Below, one piece after another: positions 6,490-17,100 of a stretch of DNA of 64,000 nucleotides. The notes beneath the pieces were generated by a model, which was not told the origin of the DNA, ran no database searches, and saw nothing but the letters and a program-made list of their open reading frames with translations. Source of the stretch: Acidaminococcus fermentans DSM 20731 (GTDB lineage Bacteria; Bacillota; Negativicutes; Acidaminococcales; Acidaminococcaceae); the NCBI RefSeq assembly GCF_000025305.1, contig NC_013740.1, positions 868,001-932,000 of the forward strand, written 5' to 3'. Within the stretch, counting starts at the first letter, position 1, and each line of letters starts with the position of its first letter. A program made the translations under genes and the position numbers.

Positions 6490-8682
6490 ATGGATTTGAC
6501 GAATTCTTTGGCGAAAACAATCTATCTGGCTCACCTGGATCCGGAGGGAAAACGAGCTCCTCAGCTTCTGCTGGATCATCTCCGGCAGGTGTCCCGGCTG
6601 GCGGAGGAGTTTGCTCCCACTCCGGAAATGAAAGAAGCGGCCCGGCAGTGTGGGCTTCTTCATGATGTGGGAAAGTATTCTGCAGATTTCCAGAATTATC
6701 TTTTGGGGAAGAAACATGGCCGGGTGGATCATTCTACAGCCGGGGCCCAGCTTTTGGCGGGGAACGGAAATCTCATTTCCTCTATGGAAGCTTTCTGCAT
6801 CGCCGGACACCATGCAGGGCTGTCGGATTTGGGTTCACCGACGGATTTGCCGGGAGAGAATACGTTTTCGGCGCGGGTGAAGAAAAAAGTTCCGGATTGC
6901 TCTGCCTGGAAGCAGGAACTGGAGGCTCCCAAACCCGTCCAGAGAATCGAACAGGCAATCTCTGATTTCCAGAGCCAGGGGCAGATGGATTTCATTGGCT
7001 GCGGGCTCTGGCTGCGGATGCTGTATTCCTGTCTGGTGGATGGAGATTTTCTGGATACGGAAGCCTATATGCAGGGAGGTGCGGTGCAGAGGGGCGGTTT
7101 TGCTTCTTTGGAGCAGCTCCATGAACGGTTCTTTTCTGCCCTGGAGGAAAAGGGATTCTTCCATCCGCAAAATGCATTGAACCGGAAACGGTGCGAAATC
7201 CTCCAGCGGTGCATCCAGAAGGGGAAGGATAAGGAAGACAGGATCTATACTTTGACGGTACCCACTGGGGGCGGCAAGACCATTTCTGCCTTTGCCTGGG
7301 CCCTGGAAAAGGCCAGAACCTGCGGGAAGCGGCACATTATATATGTGATTCCCTATACGTCCATCATCGAACAGACGGCGGACATCCTCCGGTCCTACCT
7401 GGGGGAGGAAAACGTCATTGAACACCACAGTCAGGTGGAATATGAAGACAAGGACGAAAAGATGGACCCCCGGCGGCTGGCCACGGAAAACTGGGACGCG
7501 CCGGTGATTGTGACCACCAACGTCCAGTTCTTTGAATCCCTTTTTGCCAACCGGTCTTCCCGTTGTCGGAAGCTCCACAATGTGGCCAACAGCATCCTGC
7601 TGTTCGATGAAGCCCAGATGTTCCCGGTGGAGTATATGATTCCGGTGCTTCGGAGTCTGGAAGCCCTGGTCCGCCATTTTTCCTGTTCGGCCCTTTTGTG
7701 CAGTGCCACCCAGCCAAGGCTGGACCAGTTCCTGCAGGGAAAGCCCCAGGAGCTGATGGAAGACATTCCCGGCCTCTATGATTTTTTCAAACGGACTCAA
7801 CTGGTCAATGAAGGGCTGCTATCCTATGACCAGGTGGCGGAAGCCTTGGATGCCCAGCCTCAGAGCCTGTGCATCTGCCTGACCAAAGGGGAGGCACGGG
7901 AAATCGCCAGCCGGATCCGGGGAGAGTATCTCTATCTTTCTACCAACCTGTGTCCGGCCCATCGGCAGCAGGTGATCCATGCCATGAAGGAGAAACTGAA
8001 AAGGGGAGAACCCTGCCGGGTGGTTTCCACCAGCATTATTTCCGTGGGGGTAGATATTGATTTCCCGGTGGTCTATGTGGAGGAAAACGGAGTGGACGCC
8101 CTGATCCAGGGGGCCGGCCGGTGCAACCGGGAAGGGAAGCGCAAAGCAGAGGACAGCCTGGTCCATATTTTCGCCACGGAAAACAGCCGGAAATCCCATT
8201 TTCTTGAACAGGAACGGCAGAGCACCCATATGGTGGAGCAGAAATTCCCGGATCTGGCAGCGCCGGAAGCCATTGCCAAGTACTTTGACTGGCTTTATCA
8301 TGCAAAAGATGCTATATTGGATAAAAAGAAAATTGTTGAATTATCTGGCAACGGGAAATATGCCACCATCGGTCAACAGTTCAAACTGATCGAAGACCAT
8401 ACGAAAAATGTCCTGATTCCCTGGAATAAGGAAGCCCAGGAGATTATCCAACAGCTCCAGTACGGTATCCGTACCCGGCAGCTGCTGCGGAAGGCCGGCC
8501 GTTATATGGTCAGCGTATGGTCCCAGAACGGTCCTCAGCCGGGATTGTATGAACAGATGCTGGCGGATGGGGTCACGGAGGCTTTGGACGAACAGATGGC
8601 GGTGCTGAGGGATCTGTCCGTATATAAGGAAGCAACCGGTCTTACCTATCAGGCGGAAGAAGGACGGGGATTGTTTTCCTGA
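6490..8682 (+). CDS. cas3: Cas3, type I-C helicase-nuclease
   Basis: Processive helicase-nuclease that degrades target DNA after Cascade binding. The N-terminal HD nuclease domain shows LLHDVGKYS near residue 60, then DHSTAGAQLL and AGHHAGLSD. The superfamily-2 helicase follows, with Walker A VPTGGGKTISAF near residue 258, a DEAQ (not DEAH) motif II in LLFDEAQMFP near 377, SATQPRL and QGAGRCNREGKR. Length about 730 residues, normal for I-C. Start ATG 6490 follows AAGGAGGG; TTG 6496 has better spacing from that site. A TATAGT -10 element at 6464 rules out the further-upstream TTG. It is first in the cas operon. Confidence 0.95.
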   Translation: MDLTNSLAKTIYLAHLDPEGKRAPQLLLDHLRQVSRLAEEFAPTPEMKEAARQCGLLHDVGKYSADFQNYLLGKKHGRVDHSTAGAQLLAGNGNLISSMEAFCIAGHHAGLSDLGSPTDLPGENTFSARVKKKVPDCSAWKQELEAPKPVQRIEQAISDFQSQGQMDFIGCGLWLRMLYSCLVDGDFLDTEAYMQGGAVQRGGFASLEQLHERFFSALEEKGFFHPQNALNRKRCEILQRCIQKGKDKEDRIYTLTVPTGGGKTISAFAWALEKARTCGKRHIIYVIPYTSIIEQTADILRSYLGEENVIEHHSQVEYEDKDEKMDPRRLATENWDAPVIVTTNVQFFESLFANRSSRCRKLHNVANSILLFDEAQMFPVEYMIPVLRSLEALVRHFSCSALLCSATQPRLDQFLQGKPQELMEDIPGLYDFFKRTQLVNEGLLSYDQVAEALDAQPQSLCICLTKGEAREIASRIRGEYLYLSTNLCPAHRQQVIHAMKEKLKRGEPCRVVSTSIISVGVDIDFPVVYVEENGVDALIQGAGRCNREGKRKAEDSLVHIFATENSRKSHFLEQERQSTHMVEQKFPDLAAPEAIAKYFDWLYHAKDAILDKKKIVELSGNGKYATIGQQFKLIEDHTKNVLIPWNKEAQEIIQQLQYGIRTRQLLRKAGRYMVSVWSQNGPQPGLYEQMLADGVTEALDEQMAVLRDLSVYKEATGLTYQAEEGRGLFS

Positions 8683-8713
8683 CCAGATATCAATGAGAAA
8701 CAGAGGTGGTTCC

Positions 8714-9367
8714 ATGAGTTATGGAGTAAGAATCGACTGCTGGGGGAAGTACGCCTGTTTTACCCGGCCGGAACTGAAAGGGGAGCGGATGAGTTACGAT
8801 GTGATGACTCCCTCGGCTGCCCGGGGACTGGTGGAAGCCATATTCTGGCATCCGGGGCTGCGGTATGTGATCGATGAAATCGATGTGCTGAGCCCCATCC
8901 AGTTTACCAATGTACGGCGAAATGAACTGAAAAGCAAGATTTCCGGGAGTACGGTCCTGGCCGGTGCCCGGGGCGGCAAGCTGCTGGCACAGGCAACCCA
9001 TGAAGACATTATGCAGCGGGCTTCCACGGTGCTGAAAAATGTCCATTACTGCATTACCCTTCATTTTGAAATGACGGAGAAAGCCAATGCTTCGGATAAT
9101 CCCGGTAAATTCCGGGAAATGCTCACCCGCCGGGCCCGGAAAGGCCAGTGCTACCACCAGCCGTATTTTGGCACCCGGGAATTTCCGGCTTCTTTCCGGC
9201 TGGTGGAGGATGACGAGGAAATCCAGCCCTATCCCATTACCCAGGATCTGGGACTGATGCTCTACGACATGGATTACCGGAATCTGCAGAACATCACCCC
9301 ACGGTTTTTCCGGGCGAAACTGGTCAATGGAGTCCTTGATCTCCGGAACTGCGAGGTGCACCAATGA
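8714..9367 (+). CDS. cas5c: Cas5c, crRNA-processing Cascade subunit
   Basis: In type I-C, Cas5 replaces Cas6: it cuts the repeat hairpin and stays on the 5' handle of the crRNA. 217 residues beginning MSYGVRIDCWGKYACFTRPE, the usual I-C Cas5 N-terminus, followed by a LVEAIFWHPGLRY motif. Start ATG 8714 after AGAGGTGG; the frame is open 21 bases further up but without a ribosome site. Its last four bases (ATGA) overlap the cas8c start. Confidence 0.95.
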   Translation: MSYGVRIDCWGKYACFTRPELKGERMSYDVMTPSAARGLVEAIFWHPGLRYVIDEIDVLSPIQFTNVRRNELKSKISGSTVLAGARGGKLLAQATHEDIMQRASTVLKNVHYCITLHFEMTEKANASDNPGKFREMLTRRARKGQCYHQPYFGTREFPASFRLVEDDEEIQPYPITQDLGLMLYDMDYRNLQNITPRFFRAKLVNGVLDLRNCEVHQ

Positions 9368-11139
9368 TCCTGCAGGCACTGGTGAGATATTATGAAACCC
9401 TGTTGAAACAGGGAAAGGTGGAGGAACCGGGCTGGAGTGTAGCCAAGGTATCGGCGGAAATCCAGTTGGATGAAGAAGGGAAGCTGCTGGGAATCCTGTC
9501 CCTGCGGAATGAAGTCCAGCGGGGCAAGAAAACTGCCCTGACAGATTCCCTGCTCCAGGTTCCGGAAGTGTTCAAACGGTCCAGCGGCGTGCGGCCCAAT
9601 TTCCTGTATGACAATTCCTCCTATTTTTTCGGTGTGGACGGCAAGGGAAAGCCCAAGCGGTCCCTGCAGTGTTTTGAGGCTTCCCGGGCTTTCCATCATC
9701 AGCTGCTGGATGGGTGTGATTCGCCGGTGGCCAGAGGAATCCTGAAATTCTTTGACAGCTGGCAGCCGGAAAAGGCGGAAGAGAATCCGGTGTTCCAACA
9801 AAACCGGGATGCGATTGTGGGGGCTTCAGGGCTGGTGTTTTCCGTCAATGGCCAGGAAGCTCAGAAAGATCCGGAAATCCGCCGGCGCTGGATGGAGTAT
9901 AAGAAGGAAGGCGGGGGAGAGAACAGCGAAAAAGGACAGTGCCTGGTGACGGACAAGGTGGCGGAAATCGCCCTGATCCATCCCAACATCAAAAATGTGA
10001 GAGGGGCTCAGTCCTCCGGAGCGGCACTGGTTTCTTTCAATGCACCGTCTCTGGAATCTTTTGGTCATGTTGACGATCAGGGACTGAATGCCCCGGTCAG
10101 CGAATATGCGGCCTTTGCCTATACCACTGCCTTGAACCAGCTGATCCGGGAGGGGAACAGTCTTCTTTGCGGGGATACTACGGTGGTATTCTGGGCCCAA
10201 TCGGCCGAACCGCTGTATCAGCAGGTGTACATGAATTTTCTGAATCCGTCGGGAACCGGGGAAAACAGGGAACAAACCGTAAAAGCGGTGCTGGACAAAA
10301 TGCTCCAGGGTGTGGCCGCCGATGTGGACGGCATTACCCTTTCGCCGGATGAACCGTTTTATGTACTGGGGCTGGCTCCCAATGCGGCCCGGCTTTCCGT
10401 CCGGTTCTTCTGGCAGAATACCTTCGGGGTCACCCTGCAGCATCTCCAGAAGCATCAGAAACGGTTGGAAATTGTCCAGCCTTCCTGGGAACAGGCTTCA
10501 TTTCTGCCCTTGTGGCGGCTTCTGAAAGAATCGGTGAATCCCAATGCCACCAAAAGCCAGGCTTCCCCGTTACTGGCCGGGAGCCTGCTGCGGAGCATCC
10601 TCCAGGATACGCCCTATCCGGAAGCCATGTACCGGCAGTTCCTGCTGCGGATCAAGGCGGATTCCGGAGACGGAAAGATCAGTTATCCCAGAGCGGCCTT
10701 TGTGAAAGCCTATCTGTTGAAGAATCATCAGGAAAAGTGGGGTGGAGAAATTACCATGAACGTCAATGAAAACTGCAAGGCAGTTCCTTATGTGCTGGGC
10801 CGGATGTTTGCCGTGCTGGAAGGACTGCAGCAAGATTCCAGCGAAGTCAGCGCAACCATCAAGGACCGGTATTTCAATGCGGCCTGTGCCACACCGGGAG
10901 CGGTGTTTCCGGTGCTGTTGAAACTGGCCAATGCCCATTTGAACAAATTGAACCGGACCAACAAGGGTCTGGCGGTGATCGCCCAGAAGAAGCTGGGCAG
11001 CCTGATGGAAAAAATCACCGTGCCCGATGAAGGAAATCCCATTCCCAGCCGTCTGACCCTGGACGAACAGGGGATGTTCATCCTGGGGTATTATCAGGAA
11101 ACCCAGGCACGCTATACCAAGAAGGAGGAACAGGCATAA
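9364..11139 (+). CDS. cas8c: Cas8c (Csd1), Cascade large subunit
   Basis: 591-residue large subunit that recognises the PAM and positions the target DNA in type I-C Cascade. The sequence has the Csd1 pattern: MILQALVRYYETLLKQ at the N-terminus, NFLYDNSSYFFGVDGKGK near residue 80, FNAPSLESFGHVDDQGLNAPVSEYAAFAY near residue 225 (cited by position), and KDRYFNAACATPGAVFP toward the C-terminus. ATGA overlap with cas5c and one-base overlap with cas7 show tight translational coupling. Confidence 0.95.
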   Translation: MILQALVRYYETLLKQGKVEEPGWSVAKVSAEIQLDEEGKLLGILSLRNEVQRGKKTALTDSLLQVPEVFKRSSGVRPNFLYDNSSYFFGVDGKGKPKRSLQCFEASRAFHHQLLDGCDSPVARGILKFFDSWQPEKAEENPVFQQNRDAIVGASGLVFSVNGQEAQKDPEIRRRWMEYKKEGGGENSEKGQCLVTDKVAEIALIHPNIKNVRGAQSSGAALVSFNAPSLESFGHVDDQGLNAPVSEYAAFAYTTALNQLIREGNSLLCGDTTVVFWAQSAEPLYQQVYMNFLNPSGTGENREQTVKAVLDKMLQGVAADVDGITLSPDEPFYVLGLAPNAARLSVRFFWQNTFGVTLQHLQKHQKRLEIVQPSWEQASFLPLWRLLKESVNPNATKSQASPLLAGSLLRSILQDTPYPEAMYRQFLLRIKADSGDGKISYPRAAFVKAYLLKNHQEKWGGEITMNVNENCKAVPYVLGRMFAVLEGLQQDSSEVSATIKDRYFNAACATPGAVFPVLLKLANAHLNKLNRTNKGLAVIAQKKLGSLMEKITVPDEGNPIPSRLTLDEQGMFILGYYQETQARYTKKEEQA

Positions 11140-12035
11140 TGGAAGAAAACAAGGCAATTCGCAACCGGTATGATTTCGTGGTGCTTTTCGATGTGGAAAA
11201 CGGCAACCCCAATGGGGATCCGGATGCCGGGAACATGCCCCGGGTGGACCCGGAAACCGGGCTGGGTCTGGTGACGGATGTATGCCTGAAACGGAAAATC
11301 CGCAATTATGTGGAAGCAGCCAAAGAAGACCAGCCCGGATACCAGATCTATGTGCGGGAAACAGTTCCTCTGGAAGTGAACGACAAGAAGGCCCTGGAAT
11401 ATCTGGGCGTGGAAGATGTAAAGAAAATCGACAAAAAGAAGGATCCGGAAGCGGACCGGAAGATCCGGGACTTTATGTGCAGCAATTTCTATGATATCCG
11501 TACCTTTGGGGCTGTGATGACCACCTTCGTGAAAGGAGCTCTCAGCTGCGGCCAGGTGCGGGGGCCTGTACAGCTGGGATTTGCCCACAGCATCGATCCC
11601 ATCATGCCCCAGGAAATCACCATCACCCGGGTGGCCATCACCACGACCAAGCGGCAGGAAGAAGGCCGGAGCACGGAAATGGGACGGAAATACATCGTTC
11701 CCTACGGCCTGTACCGGGTGGAAGGGTATGTATCCGCCAACCTGGCCCGGAAATCCACGGGCTTTTCCGAGGAAGATCTGCAGCTGCTGTGGCAGGCCAT
11801 CATCAACATGTTCGAAAACGATCATTCCGCTGCCCGGGGCAATATGGCCGTACGGGAACTGATTGTGTTCAAACATGACTCGGAACTGGGCAATGCGCCT
11901 TCCTACAAGCTGTTTGAACGGGTGAAAGTGGAGAAGAAGGATCCCCGGAAAGCCCCCCGTTCCTACCATGATTATCAGGTGACCGTGGATACGGAAAATC
12001 TGCCGGAAGGGGTTGCCTGCCAGAGAATGGTATGA
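11139..12035 (+). CDS. cas7c: Cas7c (Csd2), Cascade backbone
   Basis: 298-residue RAMP-fold protein that polymerises along the crRNA spacer. It begins with the family signature RYDFVVLFDVENGNPNGDPD, followed by VTDVCLKRKIRNYV and FYDIRTFGAVM. Its ATG overlaps the cas8c stop, and its own stop overlaps the cas4 start. Confidence 0.95.
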   Translation: MEENKAIRNRYDFVVLFDVENGNPNGDPDAGNMPRVDPETGLGLVTDVCLKRKIRNYVEAAKEDQPGYQIYVRETVPLEVNDKKALEYLGVEDVKKIDKKKDPEADRKIRDFMCSNFYDIRTFGAVMTTFVKGALSCGQVRGPVQLGFAHSIDPIMPQEITITRVAITTTKRQEEGRSTEMGRKYIVPYGLYRVEGYVSANLARKSTGFSEEDLQLLWQAIINMFENDHSAARGNMAVRELIVFKHDSELGNAPSYKLFERVKVEKKDPRKAPRSYHDYQVTVDTENLPEGVACQRMV

Positions 12036-12706
12036 CCTGGAGGGAAGAGGAGTACCTGATGATCTCAGGGATCCAGCATTTCGTCTTCTGCCGGCGTCAG
12101 TGGGCGTTGATCCACATTGAACAGCAGTGGGCGGAAAACCGGCTGACTGCAGAAGGCCAGCTGATCCATAAAAATGCTCACAATGACCGGTTTGTGGAAA
12201 AACGGGCAGGCGTGATGACGGTACGGGGGCTGCGGATCAGTTCCCGTACCTTGGGAGCTTCGGGCATCTGCGATGTGGTGGAATTCACCCAGACGGAACC
12301 GGGAGAAGAAGGCGCCCGTCTGGCCGGCCACCGGGGATTGTGGAAAGTTCTGCCGGTGGAATATAAGCGGGGAAAGGACAAATCAGATGACTGCGACATC
12401 CTCCAGCTGGCTGCCCAGGTGATCTGTCTGGAAGAAATGCTGGGTTGCTCCATCGAAAAGGGCTGTCTGTACTACCATGCCATCCGGCACCGTCGGGACA
12501 TTCCCATTACGGAAGAGCTGCGGCAGCAGGTGCGGGATATGTTTGCGGAGATGCACCAATACTATGAGCGGCGGTACATTCCCCGGGTGAAACCCAGCCG
12601 GGCCTGCACCAGCTGTTCTCTGAAAGACCTGTGTCTGCCCAAACTGCAGAAGGCAGGAACGGTAGCCGATTACTACGCCGGACGGTTCCAGGAGGAGGGT
12701 CTATGA
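12032..12706 (+). CDS. cas4: Cas4 nuclease
   Basis: RecB-like Fe-S exonuclease that trims prespacers and selects the PAM during adaptation with Cas1-Cas2. 224 residues with ISGIQHFVFCRRQWALIHIE at the N-terminus (first cluster cysteine), nuclease motif VEYKRGKDK, and C-terminal cysteines in RACTSCSLKDLCLPK. ATG 12032 gives the usual I-C N-terminus (acidic stretch then YLMISGIQ). ATG 12059 is possible but would cut this off. Confidence 0.95.
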   Translation: MTWREEEYLMISGIQHFVFCRRQWALIHIEQQWAENRLTAEGQLIHKNAHNDRFVEKRAGVMTVRGLRISSRTLGASGICDVVEFTQTEPGEEGARLAGHRGLWKVLPVEYKRGKDKSDDCDILQLAAQVICLEEMLGCSIEKGCLYYHAIRHRRDIPITEELRQQVRDMFAEMHQYYERRYIPRVKPSRACTSCSLKDLCLPKLQKAGTVADYYAGRFQEEGL

Positions 12707-13734
12707 AACGACTGCTGAATACCCTGTTCATCCTGTCGGAGGATCTCTACCTGTCCCTGGATAACCAGAACCTGACAGCCTGGCGGGAGGGGAATGTGGT
12801 CCAGCGGATCCCTCTGCTGAACCTGGAGAGCATCTTCTACTTCGGCTATAAAGGAGCCTCACCAGCCCTGCTGGGGGCCTGTGCGGAACAGAACATCGGC
12901 TTTACATTCCTAACGCCCCAGGGGAAATTCCTTGCCCGGGTCAGCGGAACCGGGCAGGGGAATGTGCTGCTGCGGAAGGCCCAGTACCGAAAGAGTGATC
13001 AGGAGCAGGCAAGTCTTCAACTGGCCCAGTGGTTCCTGACGGGGAAAATCTGGAATGCCAGGGTTACCCTGATGCGGTTTCTCCGGGACCATCCATTGTC
13101 GGTAAACGGGGAACAGTTCAGGGAAGCCATCCAGATCCTGAAAGGGGCACTTCGTGATCTGCAGCAGGCCAAAGACGGGGACCAGCTGAGAGGTGTGGAA
13201 GGGAATGCCGCCCATGTGTACTTTTCCCTGTTTGACCAGCTGATCCTGGGGGACAAAAAGACCTTTTTCTTCCGGGAACGGAACAAACGGCCGCCTCTGG
13301 ATCCCATGAATGCGCTGCTCTCCTTTGCCTACACCCTGCTGGCTGCCGACTGTGCCCATGCTCTGGAAGCAGTGGGACTGGATGCCAGTGTGGGATTTCT
13401 CCATCGGGACCGGCCCGGGAGAAAATCCCTGGCTTTGGACCTGATGGAGGAATTCCGGTCCCTGGCTGCCGACCGGTTCGTCCTTTCCCTGGTGAACACC
13501 CGGAGCCTTACCGGAAAGCACTTTAAAAAGACGGAAACCGGTGCTGTCCTGATGAACGAAGAGGGAAGAAAGATTTTCCTGACCCGATGGCAGGAACGGA
13601 AGCAGGAAAAATTGGAACATCCCTTTTTGAAGGAAAAGATACCCTGGGGACTTTTCCCCTATGTCCAGGCTCTGCTCCTGGCCAAATGGCTGAGAGAAGA
13701 TCTGGATGGGTATCCGGCATTTTTGGGGAAGTGA
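12703..13734 (+). CDS. cas1: Cas1, type I-C integrase
   Basis: Spacer integrase, 343 residues. Expected metal-binding residues are visible: Glu in RGVEGNAAHVYF, His in VGFLHRDRPGR and Asp in LALDLMEEFR. The start ATG 12703 (MKRLLNTLFILSEDLYLSLD) follows GGAGGAGGG and overlaps the cas4 stop by 4 bases. Forms the adaptation complex with Cas2 and Cas4. Confidence 0.96.
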   Translation: MKRLLNTLFILSEDLYLSLDNQNLTAWREGNVVQRIPLLNLESIFYFGYKGASPALLGACAEQNIGFTFLTPQGKFLARVSGTGQGNVLLRKAQYRKSDQEQASLQLAQWFLTGKIWNARVTLMRFLRDHPLSVNGEQFREAIQILKGALRDLQQAKDGDQLRGVEGNAAHVYFSLFDQLILGDKKTFFFRERNKRPPLDPMNALLSFAYTLLAADCAHALEAVGLDASVGFLHRDRPGRKSLALDLMEEFRSLAADRFVLSLVNTRSLTGKHFKKTETGAVLMNEEGRKIFLTRWQERKQEKLEHPFLKEKIPWGLFPYVQALLLAKWLREDLDGYPAFLGK

Positions 13735-13738
13735 AACA

Positions 13739-14029
13739 ATGCTGATCCTGGTAACGTATGATGTAAATACCGAAACTCCGGCTGGAAGAGCCCGGCTGCG
13801 GAAAGTGGCCAAATGCTGTGTGGCCCACGGACAGAGAGTGCAGAATTCCGTATTCGAATGCCTGCTGGACCAGGCCCAGTTCGTCCTTCTGAAAGGAGAA
13901 CTGGAGGCCCTCATCGACAAAGACCACGACAGCTTGCGGTTCTACAACCTGGGAAACACATATCAGAACAAAATCCAGCACCTGGGAGCCAAAAGGACCT
14001 ATGACCCAGAAGCTCCCATGGTGCTGTAA
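13739..14029 (+). CDS. cas2: Cas2, adaptation subunit
   Basis: 96 residues beginning MLILVTYDVNTETPAGRARL, typical of I-C Cas2 (ferredoxin fold, Asp in the YDV motif). It continues GQRVQNSVFEC and ends with the beta-strand AKRTYDPEAPMVL. It starts 4 bases after cas1 stops and is last in the operon. The CRISPR leader follows. Confidence 0.96.
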   Translation: MLILVTYDVNTETPAGRARLRKVAKCCVAHGQRVQNSVFECLLDQAQFVLLKGELEALIDKDHDSLRFYNLGNTYQNKIQHLGAKRTYDPEAPMVL

Positions 14030-14150
14030 GCGCGAAGGGGAAGCAAACAGAAGGAACAAGCACCGGAAAATGGGGCTTGGGAGATCCGTGAACTGACTTT
14101 CGCGAAAAAAGACGGAAGCGCTTGATGCACTCAAGCTGTCCCGTCTGACA
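14030..14150 (+). promoter_or_regulatory. CRISPR leader
   Basis: The 121 bases between cas2 and the first repeat. The orientation (cas2 side is the leader) is supported by perfect repeats at this end and decayed repeats at the other. The final 40 bases contain a small inverted repeat, GCTTGA-5-TCAAGC (14120-14136), bracketed by GACGG and CCGTC, right at the leader-repeat junction. This may be an anchoring signal for integration. No clear -10 was found. Confidence 0.7.
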
Positions 14151-17100
14151 GTCGCCCCCGCAAGGGGGCGTGGATTGAAATCTGGAACCGGACGTACATG
14201 TCATTGAGCGATGCCCGTCGCCCCCGCAAGGGGGCGTGGATTGAAATCTCTGGAACCGGAAAACTGGCAGGAGCAGCAGGCGTCGCCCCCGCAAGGGGGC
14301 GTGGATTGAAATCTACATTTCCCACATATATATAGGGTACGTATATAGTCGCCCCCGCAAGGGGGCGTGGATTGAAATCTGTTAAAGCTAATTCAAATCG
14401 ACGACCCAGTGGTCGCCCCCGCAAGGGGGCGTGGATTGAAATTGGATAAAGTAGGTTTATCAAACGTTGAAATTATGTCGCCCCCGCAAGGGGGCGTGGA
14501 TTGAAATTGGCTCGCTTTGGCGGCATCCCTTGCGGCGATTGGTCGCCCCCGCAAGGGGGCGTGGATTGAAATCCCTGGCTACAACGAGGAAGGCGACCCG
14601 CGGGGCAGTCGCCCCCGCAAGGGGGCGTGGATTGAAATCATGAGCTGCCCAGCAATGCGGAACTGGATTATAGTCGCCCCCGCAAGGGGGCGTGGATTGA
14701 AATCCCAGGCACATAGAGCAGGTTGAAGCTGTTCTCCGTCGCCCCCGCAAGGGGGCGTGGATTGAAATCACCATCTGCCCCGGCGTGCTGTCCACTCTCA
14801 GAGTCGCCCCCGCAAGGGGGCGTGGATTGAAATCTGCTACGGGCGACTTATCCGCTATGTACATCGGTCGCCCCCGCAAGGGGGCGTGGATTGAAATCAT
14901 GGGATCCCATATCGAGGAGTTGGTCAAGCAGTCGCCCCCGCAAGGGGGCGTGGATTGAAATCTGTTAAAGCTGATTCAGATTGACGACCCAGTGGTCGCC
15001 CCCGCAAGGGGGCGTGGATTGAAATGCTGCAATGGGATTTTTGCAAAACGGCGATTCAACCGTCGCCCCCGCAAGGGGGCGTGGATTGAAATTGGTTCGG
15101 GCGCGGTACGAGTTAAGGAAGGAGCAAGTCGCCCCCGCAAGGGGGCGTGGATTGAAATTTCGCCGGTTTTCCACGAATCACAGGGGAATCCGGTCGCCCC
15201 CGCAAGGGGGCGTGGATTGAAATGTAATGATTGTTACCATGCTAGAAGGGCTGATTAAGTCGCCCCCGCAAGGGGGCGTGGATTGAAATCCGCCCTGAAA
15301 AAGCTGAAAAACGAGAGCAGCAGTCGCCCCCGCAAGGGGGCGTGGATTGAAATATCTTCATCCACCAGGCCCTTCCCGATGAAGCCTAGTCGCCCCCGCA
15401 AGGGGGCGTGGATTGAAATAGCCCGTAGATCATCAGCAGTTCCCGGTAGTTGGTCGCCCCCGCAAGGGGGCGTGGATTGAAATTTCCGGGCGTGCAGAGA
15501 GTGTGGCGGTGTTTTCCGGTCGCCCCCGCAAGGGGGCGTGGATTGAAATAGACCTGGTATAAAGAGGAGGTGGGCGTAGATGTGTCGCCCCCGCAAGGGG
15601 GCGTGGATTGAAATAAACAAGTGTTAATCCTTGCAACGCGCCTGGACAGTCGCCCCCGCAAGGGGGCGTGGATTGAAATCGGACCGGCAGCGGCGCCAAG
15701 AAATCCCTGGATGGGTCGCCCCCGCAAGGGGGCGTGGATTGAAATGGTGATGCGATGAAGGTTCAGTATCGCGATTCTGTCGCCCCCGCAAGGGGGCGTG
15801 GATTGAAATGCCGGACTGACCATTGTAAACGCCATCCAGAACAGTCGCCCCCGCAAGGGGGCGTGGATTGAAATCTTGTCCACGCTGGCAAATAAAGCAG
15901 CTAGGGCGGGGTCGCCCCCGCAAGGGGGCGTGGATTGAAATGGGACCATCGTCAAGGAACAGGACGGGAAAATCCTGTCGCCCCCGCAAGGGGGCGTGGA
16001 TTGAAATACATTCCTGCTCATGGTCCAGGCTCTTGTGACAGTCGCCCCCGCAAGGGGGCGTGGATTGAAATCTCCACCGTGTGGGCCTGGATGCCGCTTC
16101 CCTTCAGTCGCCCCCGCAAGGGGGCGTGGATTGAAATTGTGATATTGGCCGCCGTCACCTTATCCCCGGCAGTCGCCCCCGCAAGGGGGCGTGGATTGAA
16201 ATATCGACAGAGAGTTTATGAGCAAATTCCCCGTAGGGTCGCCCCCGCAAGGGGGCGTGGATTGAAATCGAAGTCGACGGTAAAGCCGTCCGGAGTGTTG
16301 GGAGTCGCCCCCGCAAGGGGGCGTGGATTGAAATCACCGCTTCCTGGGTATGCAGGTCACGGATGGCGTCGTCGCCCCCGCAAGGGGGCGTGGATTGAAA
16401 TAGGACGTCCACCTTAAAGTACTTGGCAGCATCCTGTCGCCCCCGCAAGGGGGCGTGGATTGAAATGTCGAGGGTCATTTAGAGCCCTCCCTTCTTTATG
16501 CGGTCGCCCCCGCAAGGGGGCGTGGATTGAAATTTATTCTTCCAGCTCGGGGCATCGCTGTATTTGGGTCGCCCCCGCAAGGGGGCGTGGATTGAAATCT
16601 ACCACCACCTGGGACAAGGCAGGCGCCACCATCGTCGCCCCCGCAAGGGGGCGTGGATTGAAATGGCAGCAGTCCCGCCTCCGGTCAACGTCTTGTCGTC
16701 GCCCCCGCAAGGGGGCGTGGATTGAAATTCATTATTCGACATTATGCGCCACCCCTCTGATGGTCGCCCCCGCAAGGGGGCGTGGATTGAAATCTGGAAC
16801 CAGGTGTACAGGGCATAGTAGAATTCACGTCGCCCCCGCAAGGGGGCGTGGATTGAAATTCCATAAAAGCTACCACCAATTCCAATGAAGTGGTGTCGCC
16901 CCCGCAAGGGGGCGTGGATTGAAATTAAAACCTGGGCCGGGGTGGCCAATGACCACGCCAGTCGCCCCCGCAAGGGGGCGTGGATTGAAATCACGGCGGA
17001 ACCGGCAGCCGTGCCAGGCAGCGCTGTCGCCCCCGCAAGGGGGCGTGGATTGAAATCGTTACCGATTTGGTAACGGAACTGGAAAAAATTGGTCGCCCCC

